Assembly: GCA_902625725.1 (NCBI GenBank)
Contig: CACOCY010000002.1
Span: 1 to 64,000, forward strand
From: an uncultured SAR116 cluster alpha proteobacterium
GTDB taxonomy: Bacteria; Pseudomonadota; Alphaproteobacteria; Puniceispirillales; Puniceispirillaceae
Direction: 5' to 3'
Length of the DNA: 64,000 bases
Shown in pieces: positions 1-9,402 of the stretch. The first letter of the stretch is position 1. Each line of letters starts with the position of its first letter. The notes beneath the pieces were generated by a model. It had not been told where the DNA came from. It saw only the letters and a program-made list of their open reading frames with translations, and did not search any database. The position numbers and the translations under genes were made by a program.

Positions 1-21
1 TAGATAGATAAGGAGTAACAA

Positions 22-849
22 ATGACCCTTTTGATAAAAGGAACAAACATTGCCGAATATGAGTTAAAAGAGGGTGTTAAACAGAAACTATTGTTAAATA
101 GGCATGAGACAGGAGACTCAAGATTAGAAATTAGAAAAATTATTATGGAATCAAAGCAAAATATTGAGTTAAGTTTTGAACAAGAAAGCTTAAATTGGTT
201 GCACGCTTTGTCAAAGGGTATTGAAATAAACTCCTCAAATTTTGATACACAATCTATCAAAGTAATTAACGGTGGCACCCATTTAACGATCAATAATATT
301 GGTGGAGAAACAGTGGAGCTTTTGATTTGCACCGTTCCAAGAGTAAAAAGGTTTTTGCAAGAAGGAGAACAAATACCATTTGATATTCACTCAGTAGATT
401 GGTCTGTGGAACCGGTTTTATTATCAGAATTTGACACCCGTAAAAGAATTTATCTAGCAAGCTCAGGATTGTGGAATGGAATATCCTGTGTAAAAGGGGA
501 GATGATTATCTATCCAAAGGGTGGAACAGCCCCGCTCCATCATCATCAAAATGCAGAGCATTTTCAATATATTGTGCAAGGAAGTGGGACAGCTATTTTT
601 AATAATACAGAGCATACAGTAAAAAAAGGAGACATTTTATACTTCTTTGAAAATGAAATTCATGCTTTTGAAAATAAGCACTCAGAAGAATTTATATTTT
701 TTGAGTTTTTTGTTCCTGGAAACTATAAAACTATTTGGTCTGAAAATTCTACCATATGCACATGGGTCCCAACAGGTAAAGATATAAAAGGCAGAAAAGC
801 CAGTAGACATATTGAAAAACATATAGCGGGAGAAGGTTCAAATATATAA
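22..849 (+). CDS. Two-domain cupin protein
   Basis: A 275-residue protein of the cupin superfamily; the exact reaction is unknown. The C-terminal half carries a clear cupin metal-binding motif near residues 170-185 (HHH, then EHFQYIVQG), followed by the second cupin motif KKGDILYFFENEIHAF, so a bound metal is likely. The N-terminal half looks like a decayed cupin fold without the histidine cluster. Start chosen at the ATG with an AAGGAG ribosome site at 10-15, six bases upstream. It is the last gene of a rightward unit that begins outside the window and converges on mnmH with a gap of about 20 bases. The two-cupin shape resembles dioxygenases and ureidoglycine-type enzymes of heterocycle catabolism, but nothing here decides between enzyme and ligand binder. 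Confidence 0.8.
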   Translation: MTLLIKGTNIAEYELKEGVKQKLLLNRHETGDSRLEIRKIIMESKQNIELSFEQESLNWLHALSKGIEINSSNFDTQSIKVINGGTHLTINNIGGETVELLICTVPRVKRFLQEGEQIPFDIHSVDWSVEPVLLSEFDTRKRIYLASSGLWNGISCVKGEMIIYPKGGTAPLHHHQNAEHFQYIVQGSGTAIFNNTEHTVKKGDILYFFENEIHAFENKHSEEFIFFEFFVPGNYKTIWSENSTICTWVPTGKDIKGRKASRHIEKHIAGEGSNI

Positions 850-871
850 AGTTTTTATTGCAAAAAAATTT

Positions 872-1945
872 TTATAATAATTTTGTTTTATATTTTTTCA
901 CAATAAAATCAGCAGCCTGTTCAAAAGTGGTGCCGTTATCAATATCTATTTGAATGGTGCATTCTGCTTTTCTTAATTTGCGCATTGATGAACTTTTATA
1001 AGCAGGATCATAATGAGAGCAAATTAATTCGATTGCTAGCTTATACCAGCTTTTGTTTTCTGCCAGTTCACGCCAAACATTAGTTTTGTCTTCCCCATGA
1101 CGAAAAAACATAGCATCGAAAAGTTTGAATAAGGCCTCGGTATGAGTTTGTAAATATTTATATTCTTTAACCAAAAATTGAGCACGCTTTTCTAAAGGCA
1201 TAGATATTTCAATTAAAGGCGCCGTCTTCATCAAATTGAAAAAATGTTTTGGAATTTGAATTTCTCCAATTTTAGAACTTTCCGCCTCAACAAATACTGT
1301 TTCATCCGATTTAAGTTTTTTGATCGCATGCAATAGTAAACTCTCAAAATATTTTTGCGTTGGCTGTTTTTCCCCAGGTCGTAACCCTAACAGAGAACCC
1401 CGATGATTAGCTAATGCTTCTAAGTCTAAAATTTGTCCACCATTTTGCCTTATTTCTTTTAGAAGACGTGTCTTTCCAGTTCCCGTTGGTCCGCTAATTA
1501 AAACGAGTTTTATAGAGGGTGCTTTAGTCTCTAAATCAGTCAAAACTCCCTTTCTATAAGCTTTGTAGCCACCATCAAGCACGTAGGTTTGCCAACCAAT
1601 GTCAGAGCAAATTTGGGCAAATGAATTTGAGCGTTGACCACCGCGCCAGCAATAAATTATGGGTCTGAATTTTGCAGATTTGTCTTGAAGGTAAGCTAAG
1701 ATATGCTTCGAGATATTGCGAGCTACGATAGCTCCGCCATATCGTCTAGCGTGAAATGCACTGATCTGTTTGTACATAGTTCCAATTTCTGCCCGTTCAC
1801 TGTTATTCAGAACAGGCATGTTGGTTGCTCCAGGAATATGATCAATTTCAAACTCAGCAGGAGAGCGTACATCAATTATCATATCTGCTTTAACATCAGC
1901 CCAGTTTTGGATTATTTTTATTGGTGCACCCATGATATCCTGCAA
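872..1945 (-). CDS. mnmH: tRNA 2-selenouridine synthase
   Basis: MnmH (SelU/YbbB) replaces sulfur with selenium at the wobble 2-thiouridine of Lys, Glu and Gln tRNAs, using selenophosphate. The 357-residue length is normal. An N-terminal rhodanese domain (about residues 15-130) holds the catalytic cysteine in CWRGGQRS near residue 98, and a C-terminal P-loop domain begins with GPTGTGKTRLL near residue 150. It lies three bases downstream of the selD fusion, so donor synthesis and use are almost certainly co-transcribed. No selA, selB or Sec tRNA gene occurs in this window, so tRNA modification is the only selenium use seen here. A start four codons later (MGAP) is also possible. Confidence 0.95.
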   Translation of the reverse strand: MQDIMGAPIKIIQNWADVKADMIIDVRSPAEFEIDHIPGATNMPVLNNSERAEIGTMYKQISAFHARRYGGAIVARNISKHILAYLQDKSAKFRPIIYCWRGGQRSNSFAQICSDIGWQTYVLDGGYKAYRKGVLTDLETKAPSIKLVLISGPTGTGKTRLLKEIRQNGGQILDLEALANHRGSLLGLRPGEKQPTQKYFESLLLHAIKKLKSDETVFVEAESSKIGEIQIPKHFFNLMKTAPLIEISMPLEKRAQFLVKEYKYLQTHTEALFKLFDAMFFRHGEDKTNVWRELAENKSWYKLAIELICSHYDPAYKSSSMRKLRKAECTIQIDIDNGTTFEQAADFIVKKYKTKLL

Positions 1946-1948
1946 AAA

Positions 1949-4237
1949 CTAGTTAATAAAAATTCCTGTTTCTTGGAAGATTATAGTTCCTATGACATTA
2001 GATACAGGAGCAATGTCACGTTTTAAAATGTTACATAATTTAGCAGCTCTTGTGGTAGGAACAACAGCTAAGACTCCACCAGATGTCTGGGGATCAAATA
2101 GAATATCACTAAGAGGCATTTGTCGACTTTTTATTCCTTTCAAATATCGAATAGCTTTTTTGTTCGAGGCATTGAGAGTTGCTCGTATTGATGTTTCTTG
2201 TAAAATTTGGGCTATACCAGGTAATAGCGGTATTTCATCAAGATTGAGTTGCGCACCGACACTTGTTCTAAACTGATTTTCCAGAGCCTTAGTAAGATTT
2301 TCAGTGTGTCGTGCGAGACCAAATCCCGTAATATCTGTCATTGCTATGGCTCCGTTTTGCCATAAAAATTCTGCAGCTTTTAGATTAGATTGTAACATAA
2401 TTTTGATACAATCTTGATAATTTTGTTCGCTAGCAGAGTTTCTCATATTCGCTGCTAAGATTAAACCAATGCCAAGTGGCTTTGTTAATATTATAGAAAA
2501 AGCTTTTTGTGCTTTTTTACCCAGTGTTATATCACTTTCAATTTTAGAGATAATTCTTGAAATACCGGTTAAGGCGAATCCCATGCTGGTTTCAACTGAT
2601 TGAGATGTATGTCCACCAACAAGCTTAATTTTTGCTTTGCTAAATTCAAGCATTGCACCGGCAAGCATATTCGTTAAGTCAGATTTTTGTATATTTTTTT
2701 TTGCACGCTCGATATTTATTATACTTAAGGCAGTCAATGGAATGGCATTACTTACCACTAAATCACTTAATGCATGTAACGCAGATATTCTCCCGAAAAT
2801 AAAAGGATCGCTTATCATTTGAGAGATAGAATCGACTGTTTGTATAAGTGATTGACCTTTTCCAAGGGACGCATCAATTGAAAATTCACTGGCATCTGTG
2901 AATGTATTTACTATGGGAAGGTAATTCTTATCACCGCCTAATTTTGTAGCTATTTCAACTGCGTCTGGTAGCACAGTATCTAATATTTGTGCTTCTGCTT
3001 TTGAGCCACACCCTGTGCAAAAGATTTTTTCAAGCAGAGTGTCGTTTTCTGCAAGGAGTTCATTTTCAGAGAGTATAATTGACCGGTGATGATTATGCAC
3101 CATTTTAGGTAATTTTGTGAAGCTGGATATAAATCTCTGGTCAATCCATTTCTTAATAGGCCAAAGCCACTTTGCAGATATAAAAAATCCTCCCCAAATG
3201 GCTATGACATCATTATTATCAAGCATAATTAAGGAAAGATAACGAGATTGTTGAGAGACGTGTTTTAGGGGAGACTTATTTAATGCAAGGCGTAAATTTT
3301 TAGCAAGAGTTGGACCGGCTCGAACAGCAAAAACACCAGAACGGGGACGTGGTTGATGTCTCATTTTTGCTATATCTCCGGCAGCAAAAATTCTTTCATC
3401 TGAGATTGATTGAAATGCATTATTTACCTCAATATAACCGTCATGGGTAAGAGAAATTGATGCTGAATTTAACCAATTTGATGGTCGAGCACCAGTAACG
3501 ACAATTGAACAGTCAGTGGCAACGTTTATTCCTTCTGCAAGTGTAACTGTATTCTTTGACACTTTAATTACAGGTTGCCCAAACTGGACATCTATATCGG
3601 CGGCGCTGCACTTTTTTAATATAGATAAATGACACCTATAAGAGATTTCAGGAAAAAATCTTTCTGCGCTTCCTATTATTGTGATTTTTGGTTTGATATT
3701 ACTCTTACTAAATTTTTTTCTGAAGGCGAATGCTAATTCAATACCAGCCGCCCCTGAACCTATGATAACAATTGATTGTTCAGATGAGGTAATTGACTTT
3801 TCTACTTCGGGTATTTTATTTAAAAAATGAGAAATTGGTTTTACAGGAATGGCATTTTCTTTTGCACCCACGATTTCTCCATAATCAGATGTAATACCTG
3901 TATTTACAGAGATCAAATCATAATTGATATCCGGTCTATTTTCACAATGTATCAATCTCTCTTCAGTATCCACTGATATTATTTTAGCCTGAATAAAACG
4001 CGCACCTGAGAAATTGCATAAATGAAGAAGGTTTATGTGTATTTCATTAAAATCATATTCGCCTGCAATAAAGCCTGGGAGCATGCCGGAGTAGGGTGCG
4101 CTTAGCACATCGCTAATGAGGCTGATTCGTAAACCATCAATTGGACGCATCGCAAATGATTTTAAAACCTGTATATTTGCATGCCCGCCTCCAACCAGCA
4201 CTAGCTCGGTTTGAATTGGAATTGAATTTGTTTTCAT
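1949..4237 (-). CDS. selD: Flavoprotein dehydrogenase fused to selenide, water dikinase
   Basis: A 762-residue fusion. Residues 1 to about 390 form an FAD-dependent pyridine nucleotide oxidoreductase of the type-2 NADH dehydrogenase kind, with the dinucleotide motif VGGGHANIQ at the start and GSGAAGIELAF near residue 160. Residues about 400-760 are SelD, which makes selenophosphate from selenide and ATP. The active site reads GCGSK near residues 406-410, so the catalytic position is cysteine, not selenocysteine, and the essential lysine is present. This fusion is known in other bacteria; the flavoprotein half may supply reduced selenium, which is inference. It overlaps the upstream transporter gene by four bases (ATGA) and is followed by mnmH. 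Confidence 0.95.
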   Translation of the reverse strand: MKTNSIPIQTELVLVGGGHANIQVLKSFAMRPIDGLRISLISDVLSAPYSGMLPGFIAGEYDFNEIHINLLHLCNFSGARFIQAKIISVDTEERLIHCENRPDINYDLISVNTGITSDYGEIVGAKENAIPVKPISHFLNKIPEVEKSITSSEQSIVIIGSGAAGIELAFAFRKKFSKSNIKPKITIIGSAERFFPEISYRCHLSILKKCSAADIDVQFGQPVIKVSKNTVTLAEGINVATDCSIVVTGARPSNWLNSASISLTHDGYIEVNNAFQSISDERIFAAGDIAKMRHQPRPRSGVFAVRAGPTLAKNLRLALNKSPLKHVSQQSRYLSLIMLDNNDVIAIWGGFFISAKWLWPIKKWIDQRFISSFTKLPKMVHNHHRSIILSENELLAENDTLLEKIFCTGCGSKAEAQILDTVLPDAVEIATKLGGDKNYLPIVNTFTDASEFSIDASLGKGQSLIQTVDSISQMISDPFIFGRISALHALSDLVVSNAIPLTALSIINIERAKKNIQKSDLTNMLAGAMLEFSKAKIKLVGGHTSQSVETSMGFALTGISRIISKIESDITLGKKAQKAFSIILTKPLGIGLILAANMRNSASEQNYQDCIKIMLQSNLKAAEFLWQNGAIAMTDITGFGLARHTENLTKALENQFRTSVGAQLNLDEIPLLPGIAQILQETSIRATLNASNKKAIRYLKGIKSRQMPLSDILFDPQTSGGVLAVVPTTRAAKLCNILKRDIAPVSNVIGTIIFQETGIFIN

Positions 4238-5145
4238 CTGCTACTTGATCCGTTAACTTTTATAGTTACCCAGTGGTCTGGAATAACATCAGCAATAATC
4301 ACTGCTAAGAAAATTAGAAAACACCCAAATATTGCAGAAAAGCCAAGTATTTGTGACAAAATGAGCCACCCAGCAATGGCGCCAACAATTGACTCAAGTG
4401 ACAAAATAAATGCAGATGCCGTTGGATCCGAATAGCGTTGTCCTACAATTTGGAACGAAAAACCTAGAGTTCCTAGCAATCCAGCCATTATAATCTCCGG
4501 AGCAGCGGGTAGGAAATCTGATAACACTGGCTTTTCGAATGTTAAAGAAAAAATTAATGATAAAAAGAAACATATAACGCTTTGGATAAAAGAAAGTTGA
4601 AAAGGCATATTAATTTCCTTTGCCACATTTGATATCAATATTATGTGACTAGCCCAAAATAAAACACTTGCAAGTGCTAAAAAGTCCCCAAATTGGCTTA
4701 CAATTGTACCTGACCCTGATAACATCCAAGATCCTGTTATTGAAATGAGTAATGCAAACCAAATTTTTATCTTAATTTTATATTTGTATAAGAGCCAGGT
4801 CAGAAAAGGTACCGCTGGTACATATAAAGCGGTAAGAAAAGCGGCGTTAGCAATGTTTGTGTATTGCAAGGAAGTTTGTTGAAGTGAAATTCCACAAAAC
4901 ATGAAGCAACCCATTGCGCTTGCCTTGGCTAATAAAGACATATCTGTTCTTAAGACTGGGATAATTGAAAGTTGCCTTAACTCTATAAGAGCTATTGGCA
5001 ATATAGCGATGGAGCCGATAAGGTATCGCGCTGACGTGAAGCTCATAGGTCCTAGGGTTTCCATACCTGTTTTCTGCGCAACAAAAGTGAGCCCCCACAA
5101 AATTGTAACGAGAATAAGTAGTAAGTGCGCCTGATTTCGTGTCAT
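4234..5145 (-). CDS. EamA/DMT-family transporter
   Basis: A 303-residue inner-membrane protein with about ten hydrophobic helices arranged as two EamA repeats, typical of the drug/metabolite transporter superfamily. The first helix (LLLILVTILWGLTFVAQK) and the GTLGFSFQIVGQRY segment of the second repeat are characteristic. Substrate unknown; relatives export amino acids or metabolites. Its stop overlaps the selD start by four bases, so it leads a three-gene selenium unit. A selenium-related role is possible from position alone, but family members occur beside many unrelated genes. Confidence 0.85.
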   Translation of the reverse strand: MTRNQAHLLLILVTILWGLTFVAQKTGMETLGPMSFTSARYLIGSIAILPIALIELRQLSIIPVLRTDMSLLAKASAMGCFMFCGISLQQTSLQYTNIANAAFLTALYVPAVPFLTWLLYKYKIKIKIWFALLISITGSWMLSGSGTIVSQFGDFLALASVLFWASHIILISNVAKEINMPFQLSFIQSVICFFLSLIFSLTFEKPVLSDFLPAAPEIIMAGLLGTLGFSFQIVGQRYSDPTASAFILSLESIVGAIAGWLILSQILGFSAIFGCFLIFLAVIIADVIPDHWVTIKVNGSSSR

Positions 5146-5345
5146 AAAGTTTTTCCATTAATATGGGTTAGGGGAGTCCCTGCACTCAGGTGGAAACGAA
5201 TTAGAATTTTGAAAGAAAATTATAAATATTATGATTATTGCCAAACAACCCATTAAAAAGGGGATAAGATATCAAATCAATTGCAAGAAGGCCAAATAAA
5301 AATTTAGTTATTGCACTTAAAATAGTTTCTAAGGATATTTGATAT

Positions 5346-6179
5346 ATGAAAGTCCAGAAAAATTCATTAACGCCATTTTTAAAATGGGCGGGAGGAAAAC
5401 GTCAATTAATTCATGAAATTTTTCCCCGTATTCCTGAATATGAAGGTAGATATATCGAACCTTTTATGGGTGCTGCAGCCGTATTTTTTCGAGTTTGTCC
5501 GCCCAAGTGTTGGTTGAATGACATAAATCAAGAGCTTGTCAATTGTTTTTGCACCGTAAGAGATGAAGTTGAACAGCTCATTGAAAGACTCTCTAGCTAC
5601 CAATATGACAAGGATTTTTATTATCAAATTCGTTCCCTTGATAGACAAGAAGGTGGATTATCTAATTTAGATAAAATAGATCGTGCCGCTCGGTTTATTT
5701 ATTTAAATAGATCTGGCTTCAACGGTCTTTACAGAGTGAATTCAAAAGGTCACTTTAATGTTCCTTTTGGCAGATACAAAAACCCAAATATTATTATGAA
5801 GGAAAAGCTTCTGGCATGTCATAGCCATTTGAAGAGAGCTAGAATAACGCAAATGCATTTCAGAGAAGTGTTATTAAAGGTAGAAAAGGGTGACTTTGTA
5901 TATCTTGATCCTCCTTATTTACCTTTATCCAAAAGTTCAAACTTCACAAATTATGATAAACAAGGTTTTGGTGAAAATGAACAGCTAGAGTTAGCTGAAT
6001 TTCTACACTATTTTAATCGGAAGAATATAAGTTTTTTAGCGTCAAACGCTGATCACCGGAATATTTACGAACTATATGAAGGATTGCAAATTACAAAAAT
6101 TTATGCTAAGCGCTCAATCAATTCTAAATCAGACGGTAGAGCTCAAATAGGGGAGTTATTAATAAGCAATAGCCTCTAA
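5346..6179 (+). CDS. dam: Dam-family adenine-N6 DNA methyltransferase
   Basis: A 277-residue D12-class methyltransferase, the length of E. coli Dam. The S-adenosylmethionine motif FLKWAGGKRQL is near residue 10, the PFMGAAAVF segment near residue 39, and the catalytic DPPYLPLS motif near residue 188. The family usually methylates adenine in GATC. No restriction endonuclease gene is adjacent, so it looks solitary. Alphaproteobacteria normally rely on CcrM (GANTC) instead, so a Dam-like enzyme in the chromosomal backbone is uncommon and may be of phage or transferred origin. The target sequence is inferred from family only. Confidence 0.9.
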   Translation: MKVQKNSLTPFLKWAGGKRQLIHEIFPRIPEYEGRYIEPFMGAAAVFFRVCPPKCWLNDINQELVNCFCTVRDEVEQLIERLSSYQYDKDFYYQIRSLDRQEGGLSNLDKIDRAARFIYLNRSGFNGLYRVNSKGHFNVPFGRYKNPNIIMKEKLLACHSHLKRARITQMHFREVLLKVEKGDFVYLDPPYLPLSKSSNFTNYDKQGFGENEQLELAEFLHYFNRKNISFLASNADHRNIYELYEGLQITKIYAKRSINSKSDGRAQIGELLISNSL

Positions 6180-6194
6180 CAAACTGATATAACG

Positions 6195-6221
6195 AAAAAA
6201 AAAGGGATATATTTATCACCC
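6195..6221 (-). terminator. Rho-independent terminator of tRNA-Cys
   Basis: Read on the minus strand: AGGG, a TG bulge, ATA, a short loop, TAT, CCCT, then nine T residues. It lies 44 bases past the tRNA-Cys 3' end and also separates the tRNA from the convergent dam gene. Confidence 0.7.
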
Positions 6222-6264
6222 TAATCTTGCTCTATATAGTCCGGCATTTTATTCAACTCATTTT

Positions 6265-6338
6265 TGGAGGCCCGGACCGGAATTGAACCGATGTCCACGG
6301 TTTTGCAAACCGCTGCATAACCACTCTGCCACCGGGCC
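6265..6338 (-). tRNA. tRNA-Cys (GCA)
   Basis: A 74-nt cloverleaf. The acceptor stem is a perfect GGCCCGG/CCGGGCC followed by discriminator U and an encoded CCA. The anticodon loop is TTGCAAA, giving anticodon GCA, and the T-arm contains the GGTTCAATTCC pattern. The U discriminator is the expected cysteine identity base. Confidence 0.95.
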
Positions 6339-6360
6339 TAAAAATTTGAAGAACCATATT

Positions 6361-6389
6361 CTGCTACTCCAAGGTATACTTGCTGTCAA
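6361..6389 (-). promoter_or_regulatory. Probable promoter of tRNA-Cys
   Basis: On the minus strand a perfect -35 box TTGACA (6384-6389) is followed after 17 bases by a weak -10 (TAGCAG, 6361-6366). The predicted start would fall about 15-20 bases before the tRNA. The weak -10 makes the exact start uncertain. Confidence 0.4.
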
Positions 6390-6549
6390 TAAAGTTTAAT
6401 TAATCTATACTATAAAAAAAATAATTTTTGTTTCAAAAGCTTTCTAATTTGAATTTTAATATTTAACCAGATAAATTATTCACGGTATGGTATGACATTT
6501 TTATTGTGGTGATAAAAGTTTGATGAAAAAATTATTATTGGGTTATTAA

Positions 6550-7740
6550 ATGAAAAAAGCTGTTATTTGTGGTGGATCAATTGGCGGTTTGTTTGCAGCT
6601 GCCGCTCTTCGTAAATTTGGTTGGCAAGTTGATGTTTATGAGCGTACAGAAATAGAATTATCCGGGCGTGGCGCTGGAATTGTGACACATGATGTTCTAA
6701 TAAAAGCACTAAAAGCTGTTGACATCACAACCGATGACCTTGGTGTTTTTGTAAAAGATAGAACAGCGTATGATAAAAATGGGAACGAGCTAATGAGATT
6801 GCCATTTCCACAGATAGTTACTTCTTGGGACAGAATACACAGTCTTCTTCGCGCCTCTCACCCTGATCGACATCATCATTTAGGTCGTGCGGCTATTGGT
6901 TATCGTCAAGAACTTAATAAGGCAGTTGCAATACTTGATGATAAAACAGAAATAGAGGCCGATCTCGTTATTGGAGCAGACGGTTTTGGTTCTAATATTC
7001 GTGCTCAAATGTTACCAGAAATAAAGTCGCTTTCGTCTGGATATGTCGTGTGGAGAGCGCTCGCTAATGAGGCTGATTTATCAAAAGAAGTGCGAGAAGA
7101 TGTGTTTAAAACATTTGGTTTTTTTGTGCCTACCGGAAGCCAGATTATAGGTTACCCAATCGCTGGTTTTGGAAATGATTTAAGAGAAGGGTACAGGAGA
7201 TATAATTTTGTCTGGTACATAGGAGTTGAGCAAGATGAATTAAAGGATATGTTAACCGACGATAATGGGAATTATTATTCAGTCTCAATACCTCCTCCAC
7301 TGGTCAGGGATGATGTAATGAGGCGATTTACTGAAACTGCGCACAAAACTTTACCAGCCAATTTTGCAGAAATTCTAGAAAAATCAGAAATGCCCTTTTT
7401 TACTCCTATATATGACCACCATTCACCAATGATGGGTGAGGGTAACGTTGGATTAGTTGGAGATGCAGCTTGTGTTGCTCGTCCACATGTGGGTATGGGC
7501 GTCACAAAAGCTGCATGCGATGCTTTGTGTCTTGCAAATTCTCTTGAGAAGTTTTCAGTAATTTCGGACGCTCTCGCTGCCTATTCTGAGGAGCGGGTGG
7601 CAGCATCTGCAAGAGCACATTATCGAGCGAGAGATTTAGGCGCAACGATTTTTGTGGACCCCAAAGGGGGTAATGAAGATGGAAGTCGAAATCCTAATTT
7701 ACACGAAATTGTAAGCACTACAGCAACAATAGTAAATTAA
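6550..7740 (+). CDS. FAD-dependent aromatic-ring monooxygenase
   Basis: A 396-residue class A flavoprotein monooxygenase of the UbiH/PHBH superfamily. All three family fingerprints are visible: the dinucleotide motif GGSIGGLFAAAAL at the N-terminus, the DG motif (VIGADGFGSNIR, near residue 142), and the GD motif (GLVGDAACVARPHVGMG, near residue 303). The enzyme uses NAD(P)H and O2 to hydroxylate an aromatic or heteroaromatic ring. The general look recalls 2,6-dihydroxypyridine 3-monooxygenase, which would suit the molybdenum hydroxylase genes nearby, but the substrate is not proven. It stands alone on the plus strand and converges on the GST gene with 13 bases between them. Confidence 0.88.
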   Translation: MKKAVICGGSIGGLFAAAALRKFGWQVDVYERTEIELSGRGAGIVTHDVLIKALKAVDITTDDLGVFVKDRTAYDKNGNELMRLPFPQIVTSWDRIHSLLRASHPDRHHHLGRAAIGYRQELNKAVAILDDKTEIEADLVIGADGFGSNIRAQMLPEIKSLSSGYVVWRALANEADLSKEVREDVFKTFGFFVPTGSQIIGYPIAGFGNDLREGYRRYNFVWYIGVEQDELKDMLTDDNGNYYSVSIPPPLVRDDVMRRFTETAHKTLPANFAEILEKSEMPFFTPIYDHHSPMMGEGNVGLVGDAACVARPHVGMGVTKAACDALCLANSLEKFSVISDALAAYSEERVAASARAHYRARDLGATIFVDPKGGNEDGSRNPNLHEIVSTTATIVN

Positions 7741-7753
7741 TTTTTTGTTTTAC

Positions 7754-8389
7754 TCAGTTTTTTGCCCGTAACTCTTCATAACTAGTAGTAACAAATTTGG
7801 TGTATCCTGGGCGTACCAGTAATTTTTCATACCAACGCGTGAGAGCAGGAGTTCCTGCTAAATCAGGAGCAACATCCCGCATTCGATACATTAAAGTTCC
7901 AAGTGCAATATCTGCAATTGTAAAATTATCCAGTAAATAATCCCTATTTTCCAGTCTCTGGCTTACAATTGCCGAAGCAGAAATTAATGATTTGTATTGT
8001 TTGTCTTCGTTTTCTTTTGATCGCTCATTTGATGGTGTGCGCACTAATTCCCAAAAAAGTCCTATAACAGACGGTTGAAAGGCACTACTATTAAAATCGA
8101 TCCAGCAGCTTATTTCCGCTTCTTTACTGATATTATTTACCCCTATCGAAGATTCAGGAAATTTTCTGGCTAAATATCTTAGTATAGAATGGCTTTCCCA
8201 AAGCGCCAGTTCACCATCTTCTAACACTGGTACTAATTTTGTGGGCGTTTTAGAAGCATATTCCTTCCTATCTTTTCCGCCATAAATTCCACCTACAATC
8301 TCATGTTCATATGGTTCTCCCACTTCTTCTAATGCCCAAAGTATTTTTTGAACATTAGAAGATGATTTACGACCCCAAAGACGCAGCAT
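7754..8389 (-). CDS. Glutathione S-transferase family protein
   Basis: A 211-residue cytosolic GST. Residues 1-80 form the thioredoxin-fold domain, with the likely activating serine in GRKSSSNVQK and the glutathione-binding stretch TKLVPVLEDGELALWESHSI; the rest is the helical C-terminal domain with the FTIADIALG signature. Its start overlaps the stop of the cyclase-family gene by one base, so the two are translationally coupled. In a catabolic operon such proteins often act as isomerases or ring-opening partners rather than detoxifying enzymes; the substrate is unknown. Confidence 0.9.
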   Translation of the reverse strand: MLRLWGRKSSSNVQKILWALEEVGEPYEHEIVGGIYGGKDRKEYASKTPTKLVPVLEDGELALWESHSILRYLARKFPESSIGVNNISKEAEISCWIDFNSSAFQPSVIGLFWELVRTPSNERSKENEDKQYKSLISASAIVSQRLENRDYLLDNFTIADIALGTLMYRMRDVAPDLAGTPALTRWYEKLLVRPGYTKFVTTSYEELRAKN

Positions 8390-9345
8390 TATTTTATAGC
8401 CTGTGGATTGATTGGTGAACCCGCAGCGCCTGGAATGTGTAATGGTGGGGCGTTAAAGAAAAATTCATATACTTTATCTTCATCACAATCTTCTGCAAGC
8501 TCTTTTAGATAGAATATTTCACCCATGGAGATTCCGATAGCTGGTATTACAACCCAGTGCCAAGGCTGATTAGCCTCATCTGTTTCATTTGGTCTAACTT
8601 CACATCCCCAGGTGTCGGCACATATAGCGGCAATATCATGATTTTTTATCCAATGTGCCGTTTCGAAAGCAAGTCCAGGTGCGTCTCCCCCTGCATAGCC
8701 AGTCCAATCTTTCTTTGCTAGACATCGTTCTTGATGACCCGTTCTTACAATTACAAAATCTCCTTTTTTTACTTCAACTTTTTGCCAAGCAGCGCAATCA
8801 TCGAGATCTTTATTTGTTATGGGATAACCATCATCAAGACTTGAAACACCCTTGAAACGAGCGATATCTAAAAGTACGCCCCTTCCAGCCATTTTATCTC
8901 TAACATGTTCAATACCTAGATTGCTTGACCCATGAATAGTCACATCAGTTGCAGGATAGCCATTATACATTTTATCATCTAAAAAAATATGACACAACGC
9001 ATCCCATTGAGTTGAGCCCTGACAAGGTAAATTTATTGCGTCATCTGCATAGCGGAGAAATGTCTTTCCATCAGAGTCTTGTACCCCTGCAACAGCATCT
9101 GTACCCGTTGCAAGCATTTGGTGTATCATATTCCATCTTCCACCAAAAAGACCAGACTGAATTTTCTCTTTTAAATTTAGACCTAAAGCAAAAACCTTAC
9201 CCTTTTTTATTAGTTTTGCAGCGTTAACAATATCCTCAGGGGTGATATTGTTTAGTGTGCCAAATTGGTCGTTTTCGCCCCAACGGCCCCAATTTGATAG
9301 TTCTTTAGCTGTATCGTAAATATGTTGTCTGGTAAATTTTGCCAT
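8389..9345 (-). CDS. Cyclase-family metal-dependent hydrolase
   Basis: A 318-residue member of the cyclase family (kynurenine formamidase-like fold), of the longer subtype. The usual HxGTHxDxxxH metal motif appears as GSTQWDALCHIF near residue 105, and later segments (HQERC, ICADTWGCEVRP) fit this subtype. Family members hydrolyse formamide, lactone or related C-N and C-O bonds in aromatic breakdown. Start chosen at the ATG with a ribosome site (AAGGAG) just upstream, visible on the minus strand. It leads a two-gene unit with the GST. A second, shorter cyclase-family gene lies at 58.0 kb beside the other molybdenum hydroxylase. Confidence 0.88.
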   Translation of the reverse strand: MAKFTRQHIYDTAKELSNWGRWGENDQFGTLNNITPEDIVNAAKLIKKGKVFALGLNLKEKIQSGLFGGRWNMIHQMLATGTDAVAGVQDSDGKTFLRYADDAINLPCQGSTQWDALCHIFLDDKMYNGYPATDVTIHGSSNLGIEHVRDKMAGRGVLLDIARFKGVSSLDDGYPITNKDLDDCAAWQKVEVKKGDFVIVRTGHQERCLAKKDWTGYAGGDAPGLAFETAHWIKNHDIAAICADTWGCEVRPNETDEANQPWHWVVIPAIGISMGEIFYLKELAEDCDEDKVYEFFFNAPPLHIPGAAGSPINPQAIK

Positions 9346-9402
9346 TTAGTTACTCCTTTTCTAAAAAATTTTAAAACTACGATTTTTTATTCACATTTCA
9401 AT

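Noticed and set aside
7740-7775. Terminator between the FAD monooxygenase and GST genes
   Set aside because: Only a weak AGTAAA/TTTACT pairing with a long loop.
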